The position numbers and the translations under genes were made by a program. The notes beneath the pieces were generated by a model. The model searched no databases. It was given only the letters and a program-made list of their open reading frames with translations, and was not told where the DNA came from. A stretch of DNA of 64,000 nt from Prorocentrum cordatum (taxonomy: Eukaryota; Sar; Dinophyceae; Prorocentrales; Prorocentraceae), in assembly GCA_963575745.1 (NCBI GenBank), contig CAUYUJ010003559.1, positions 472,423-536,422 of the forward strand, in the 5' to 3' direction. This document shows, one piece after another, positions 60,107 through 64,000 of the stretch; within the stretch, counting starts at the first letter, position 1, and the number at the start of each line of letters is the position of its first letter.

Positions 60107-60460
60107 CTATTCAGGGGTCTCGTAGTGCCCCTTCGTCAGGGCCGGGACCGCCTTTACTTTGTCCCAGTCTTCACTCTCGACGGCTTGCTTGAATTGCCTC
60201 CGCCCGAGCCCCGCCAGATACGGGCGCCCCAGAGTCTTGCGCAGGGAAAACCAGCGGTCCTCCACGGCCACCCCGAACGGATGAACCGCGGGGACGTCCG
60301 ACGATTGACGAGTGGAATCAGCCAGCGCGCTGACGGCCGCGGAGGGGGCTCCGCGGCAAGCAGGGGGGCGCAGCCACAGCGAGGCGGCATCGCATACTTT
60401 GGGGGGGCCAGCCGACGGCGGACCCTCACCAGCCTTCGAGAGAAAACGGCGACGGCGCAT
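60107..60460 (-). CDS. Region B unknown ORF fragment 7 (117 codons)
   Basis: AVEDRWFSLRKTLGRPYLAG and FKQAVESEDWDKVKAVPALT look like real protein. The ORF starts basic and Pro-rich. Unknown family. Confidence 0.4.
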   Translation of the reverse strand: MRRRRFLSKAGEGPPSAGPPKVCDAASLWLRPPACRGAPSAAVSALADSTRQSSDVPAVHPFGVAVEDRWFSLRKTLGRPYLAGLGRRQFKQAVESEDWDKVKAVPALTKGHYETPE

Positions 60461-60947
60461 ATATCATGACATGAGGAAGCAGGATCAAAACATGAATGCG
60501 ATGCGGCACCGCGAGCACTAAATGAAACTGGCGCGCAGAAGAAGCAGTGCAATGTTCGGCAAGTTTGCAATCCTTACCCCGTGCTTCAACACGCGCACGC
60601 GCGCCGTCACATTTGCGCCCCAACCCGCTCGTCGAAAGATCCGACGTGGATTCAATAGCCCACGGCTTCTTCATGTAATTTCTCTTGCTGTCACGCAAGC
60701 CATGCGCGCACCCGTGCAACGCTGACTTGCGCAACCCTATTTCTCGCGCGAACGCTGTAACCTGAGGGTCTCTCCAATGTTGGCACTGACTCGGCCATTC
60801 GATACAGACGGCCCCCTCCCGCTTCAACGACGGCGCGCGCTATCTCCATGAAATTCTACAGCGAGCATCTGAAGTCCGTCCTAGTACCCCCCAGCCTACG
60901 CAAAGATCTATGATCGCCCTTACGGAAATAATGATACCGGAGAAAAA
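60461..60947. other. Intergenic DNA, nothing recognised
   Basis: Short frames only; no repeat or motif seen. Confidence 0.4.
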
Positions 60948-61271
60948 CCCAATCAGGGCTATAGGGCTAGGGGGCTATAGGGCCATCGAACTATAGGGCC
61001 ATTCAGCTATTGGGCTATAGTGTTGTAGGGCTATAGAGCTATAGGGCTATCGGGCCATAGGGCTTAGGGCCATGGGGCTATAGGGCACCCCTGGGCACGC
61101 CCAGGCACCCGGGCACCCGGGCACCAGTGCGCCCCCAGGCCCCCCCCGGGCACCCGGGCCCCGGGCACCCCCGGGCACCCGGGCACCCGGGCGTGCAGCG
61201 AAAACCGGCGACAAACCTAACCTAGCCATATGAATCCGCTGGGGCCCCTACAGAGGCAAGCTCTGATTGGG
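60948..61271. mobile_element. TIR element M3, copy 2
   Basis: The ends CCCAATCAG and CTGATTGGG are perfect inverted repeats of 9 bp. Inside are GGGCTATA units (about 120 bases), GGGCACCC units, then the block GTGCAGCG...CAGAGGCAAGCT shared with 25175-25262. Same family as 24504-25262 but with a much shorter satellite. Confidence 0.8.
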
Positions 61272-61519
61272 GAATGAGCCTCATTGACACATTGCAATGG
61301 TGATCCCCCCGCGCGCGGAATAGAAACCCAAAGCGAAATTCGTCTTCCCTTGAACGCTTTACTACATGTGCTTTGGATTATCGGTACTCATGCCTTCGTG
61401 CTCCGTATACCGTTTAACCCCACATGAATTGTCAGTGAAATTCTGGGGGTTGCCGATTCTACTGTTAGGTCCGCACCAATATTCTAATTCCAGGCGTTAG
61501 ACATTCCATTCGCGCGCTG
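61272..61519. other. Stretch between M3 and copia-2
   Basis: No feature recognised. It should contain the 3' end of copia-2, but no LTR could be matched. Confidence 0.35.
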
Positions 61520-62785
61520 TTATCGAAGGATCCTTCTGTTGCTGCGATGCCGACGGAGTCGGCTCGTTACCTTGCGATTTGGCCACCGCCGCATCCGTGA
61601 TTTTGTTGGCGCCCTCCCCTTCTTCCTGCGTTTTTTTTTGGGTTGTATTTCCGATGCATCGGATTCACTGTCAGTCATATCGAACATGGCCATCATGTAC
61701 TTGTCTTCTCTTGTTGTACACTTATGGGAGGTTATCCTGGAATATTCCTTGCCTGTCACGGAAGGCGCTGTGCCGCGCGCATCTCCGGCTAGGCCGCGCG
61801 CGCCATTAGCATCTTGCACTGCTGCCGCGGCTAAAACAGGAGCTGATGCTGAGCTTGTTATGTCGCCGCCAGGACTGGTTGCACCAGCCTGCGGTGTCAC
61901 TTGCCTCTTGATTGTTGCTGCCTTAAGCATGGGCACAGCGGGCTTACACTTAGTGGCACGTTGTTCTATGTATCTTTTTGCTTGACACAACGGCCCCATG
62001 GCGCGCCGCTGCCATTGGACCTACGCGCGGCCTGAGAACCCCCCGGGTTTCAGGGGAAGGCCATCAGGGAACTTTGACGCCAGGTAATCCTGGTAGCGCG
62101 TGACTGTCCAAAATCTGGGGTCAATGATATTTACAAGGTAGAGCACTTTGACCCATGCCAATGGTGCCGCGCAACGTTCAGCGCCGATATCAGCGGCTTC
62201 ACTTTGTGCGCGTTCATATAGTAAGCCGGCAATTTCTCGAGTAAGCTGTTCAGATATAGCAGCGGCGTCAATGCGGTGCGTCCTCAGGATGCGCATTAAC
62301 TTCATCGACCCCCCCCCCCCCCCCCCGGCTTTCATTAACTTCGCACACTGCCTGATTATCCTCCAAAAATGTGAAGTTCGCCTTTCGTTGCAGCAAGATT
62401 CCCCACAGGGGCAAAGCAGGCAACAATTCTGTCCTCAGTGCCTGATCTGCCGCGACAATTTCTGCCTCAAGAGTACGATGAGACACGCATGTTTGCCGAC
62501 GAGAGGCCATGCTCTGGCTGGCTCTTGCGCGGGGCTGGCAAGATCCGCATCTTAGTACTGCCGCACTGTGACATCTTCCATCCTGTCGCCAACCCACGAC
62601 GTCATTCGGCAGCGGGTGGTCGATTTAGTGTCGCAGATCAGACGGAGGAGGTCAATTTCTTGTTGTTCTGCCCACTCAGTGATACAGCTAGCTGTGTGAC
62701 ACACAGCTCGAAGCAAGTCAAAACGAGCCATGCGCACCCCGTATAATATGCGCATAAAGACTTCCGTGACAAACGGCCGAAGCAC
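61520..62785 (-). pseudogene. copia-2 RNase H and C-terminal tail
   Basis: MARFDLLRAVCHTASCITEW, LLRLICDTKST and SWVGDRMEDVTVRQY stop DADLA: a TAA interrupts the first RNase H carboxylate block. After frame changes, SHRTLEAEIVAADQAL and FTFLEDNQAV (Glu and Asp blocks) follow, then RTHRIDAAAISEQLTRE and SEAADIGAE. A TGA at 62021 separates an in-frame tail (61520-61999) with an acidic patch (DMTDSESDASE) and a Lys/Arg-rich end. Confidence 0.75.
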
Positions 62786-62833
62786 ATCCGGTGGAGTCGG
62801 TGGCTCCGGGTCATCCGGACAGGGTTCGGCGGC

Positions 62834-63960
62834 TTAGCCGTGAACCTCAACAGGCTTGTCCGGAAGGCCAGAGTCAACATTGAGGTCCAGCGCGATTGCC
62901 ACTGCTTCCTCTGCTGGGGGATATTTCTCGCCTCTGGGGCCACCCTGCCCATCTTCATAATCGCTAAGCTCTGGGCCGAAAGGCGCACCCGCAGCAGGGC
63001 ATGTAGAGGGGTCAGTGTCTTCGAGCTGGGTGTGCACAGTAACGCAGGACTCGAAAAACTCAGTCATGCCGAATTCAATGACCCTGACCTTCATGGGTTC
63101 TCTCCGCAAATATGGCCCAGACGGCTGAGCCGATGAATCACCCCCTGCGCCCCCGTCGGCACTCTCCGCGTCGTTTCCCGGCGTCGGCGTCCACTTGGTT
63201 TTCGGTGGCGGCGGGTCAAGCGCAGCGGGCAATCCCCCCTGCCATTCTGCATACTGTGCATGTAGACAGGTAGCGTTCGCATCCGAGATAAAGCCCCACA
63301 TTCGCGGGGGCGTCTATTTCGATACCCTTGTGACACCCCTCGGATGACTCCCGCCGTAAACCCAACCCTTTTTCGAAGTTTGCTTCTGGGCCAGCAGATT
63401 TAGAATCGCCAACATAAACTATGAGAAACATGTGTAATTCATGATGAAAGTAACAAGTGCACCAAGGACTACACTGAATGAAGCCCTTAGATAGCACGCG
63501 ACCCTCACAATGTTGCCCCCAGCATCCCCCGGAATCAGGGTGCCCGCACAACGAGGACGAGCGGGCACACAGGGTCACGCATGCGCACCCGCGCGGGCGG
63601 CCATTCGTCACGCGGAAAGAATGTCCATGCGGGGGCGCCGCCGAGCTTGGATTGCGCGCAGGCCTGTTTGGCGCCGGCGTGTTGAAGGTCATGTCCTTCG
63701 AAGAGACCATGCGCGTCGGCCGCTTTACCTGCGCGCGTCGTGGCAGGACTACTAGAGAATGCATGGAAAAGCGCCACTTCTTTATTTTGATCTCTCCCAT
63801 CCGATCAGTCGACAACAACTCGGCCTTTGCATGTGCGATCTTTGTGCCATAATGGGAGCTCGGAGTCCTTTCCGACCAAAATCGCAGACAAAGGTCAAAA
63901 ATAAGTCGCCTGTCCATTTCTTCGTTTGGTTGCATCATTCTATTCCATGACGTCAGACTC
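62834..63960 (-). pseudogene. copia-2 reverse transcriptase
   Basis: KQACAQSKLGGAPAWTFFPR (about 63690-63630), then MRDPVCPLVL, GHPDSGGCWGQHC and FHHELHMFLIVYVGDSKSAG. Motif C is YVGD where YVDD is needed, so the catalytic Asp is lost. GLYLGCERY follows. The next 155-codon frame (62834-63301, acidic, Pro/Gly-rich) belongs to the RT-RNase H linker. Confidence 0.75.
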
Positions 63961-64000
63961 ATCCCATGCGCCTACACCACGCAATCGAACCCACTCAGTC
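63961..64000. other. Right edge of window
   Basis: Too short to interpret; the upstream part of copia-2 should continue beyond. Confidence 0.3.

Larger units (their letters stand above)
53577..63132. other. Region B hairpin family (13 sites)
   Basis: Sites on the plus strand: 53577-53602, 55306-55327, 55445-55459, 56979-57001, 57082-57115, 57139-57160, 58049-58067, 58620-58645, 58880-58905, 59132-59155, 59288-59300, 62823-62846 and 63122-63132. Most have CGGC (or variant), a 3-nt loop (UGA, UCA, UAA, UUA, CAA) and GCCG. About half add a 2-3-nt bulge on the 5' side and an outer stem of unrelated but complementary sequence. Confidence 0.6.
61520..63960 (-). mobile_element. Second copia-type pol remnant (copia-2)
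   Basis: Read from the right edge on the minus strand: RT, then RNase H, then a basic C-terminal part, with frame changes and stops. It differs in sequence from copia-1 (29.2-32.4 kb). The 5' part lies beyond the window. Confidence 0.75.

Noticed and set aside
1-64000. Dinoflagellate spliced-leader relics
   Set aside because: I looked for the conserved leader core ending in TTTTGGCTCAAG and saw no convincing copy by eye.

Overview
The window looks like nuclear DNA of a dinoflagellate. It is GC-rich, mostly repeats and dead or dying retroelements, with the one recognisable host gene cut into short exons by introns that start with GT, GC or probably GA and are packed with small terminal-inverted-repeat (TIR) elements of introner type. 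I saw no bacterial gene organisation, no CRISPR array, no rRNA gene and no convincing tRNA gene. Species cannot be fixed from the sequence. Layout: 1-3.0 kb is the 5' half of a decayed LINE-like retrotransposon (L1, plus strand). 3.3-3.8 kb is a CCT tract. 4.0-10.0 kb is a second, almost full-length but mutated LINE (L2) with Zn-knuckle/coiled-coil ORF1, endonuclease, reverse transcriptase (RT), Zn finger and RNase H parts. 10.2-11.7 kb is the 3' end of a third LINE (L3). 11.9-18.1 kb is a field of micro- and minisatellites, with a duplicated ~450-bp block bracketing inverted arrays. 18.1-21.6 kb is largely featureless. 21.6-26.3 kb (minus) holds a five-exon glycosyltransferase-2 gene of the egghead/BRE-3 (beta-1,4-mannosyltransferase) family, reconstructed from exon homology and splice phase. 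29.2-32.4 kb (minus) is a Ty1/copia pol remnant. 33.3-49.2 kb (minus) is an apparently intact giant retroelement ('element A'): ORF1 (855 aa, coiled coil), ORF2 (about 966 aa, membrane segments), ORF3 (3105 aa, endonuclease, RT, RNase H) and a frameshift extension ORF4. 49.2-52.3 kb is GA-rich and GC-rich low-complexity DNA. 52.4-60.6 kb (minus) is a decayed coding region of unknown nature ('region B'). 61.5-63.96 kb (minus) is a second, different copia pol remnant. The most unusual signal is in element A. Fourteen short hairpins with a constant core (bulged C, 3-bp upper stem, UUCA or UCCA tetraloop) and variable but complementary lower stems are spread through all four ORFs, mostly about 1.1 kb apart. 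Stem changes are compensatory, the G-U pairs are legal only in the sense RNA, and the core is read in two different reading frames, so the RNA structure and not the peptide seems to be conserved. Element A also carries a textbook -1 frameshift heptamer at the end of ORF3. Region B and the neighbouring copia remnant carry a second hairpin family (CGGC-UNA-GCCG with a 5' bulge and covarying outer stems).
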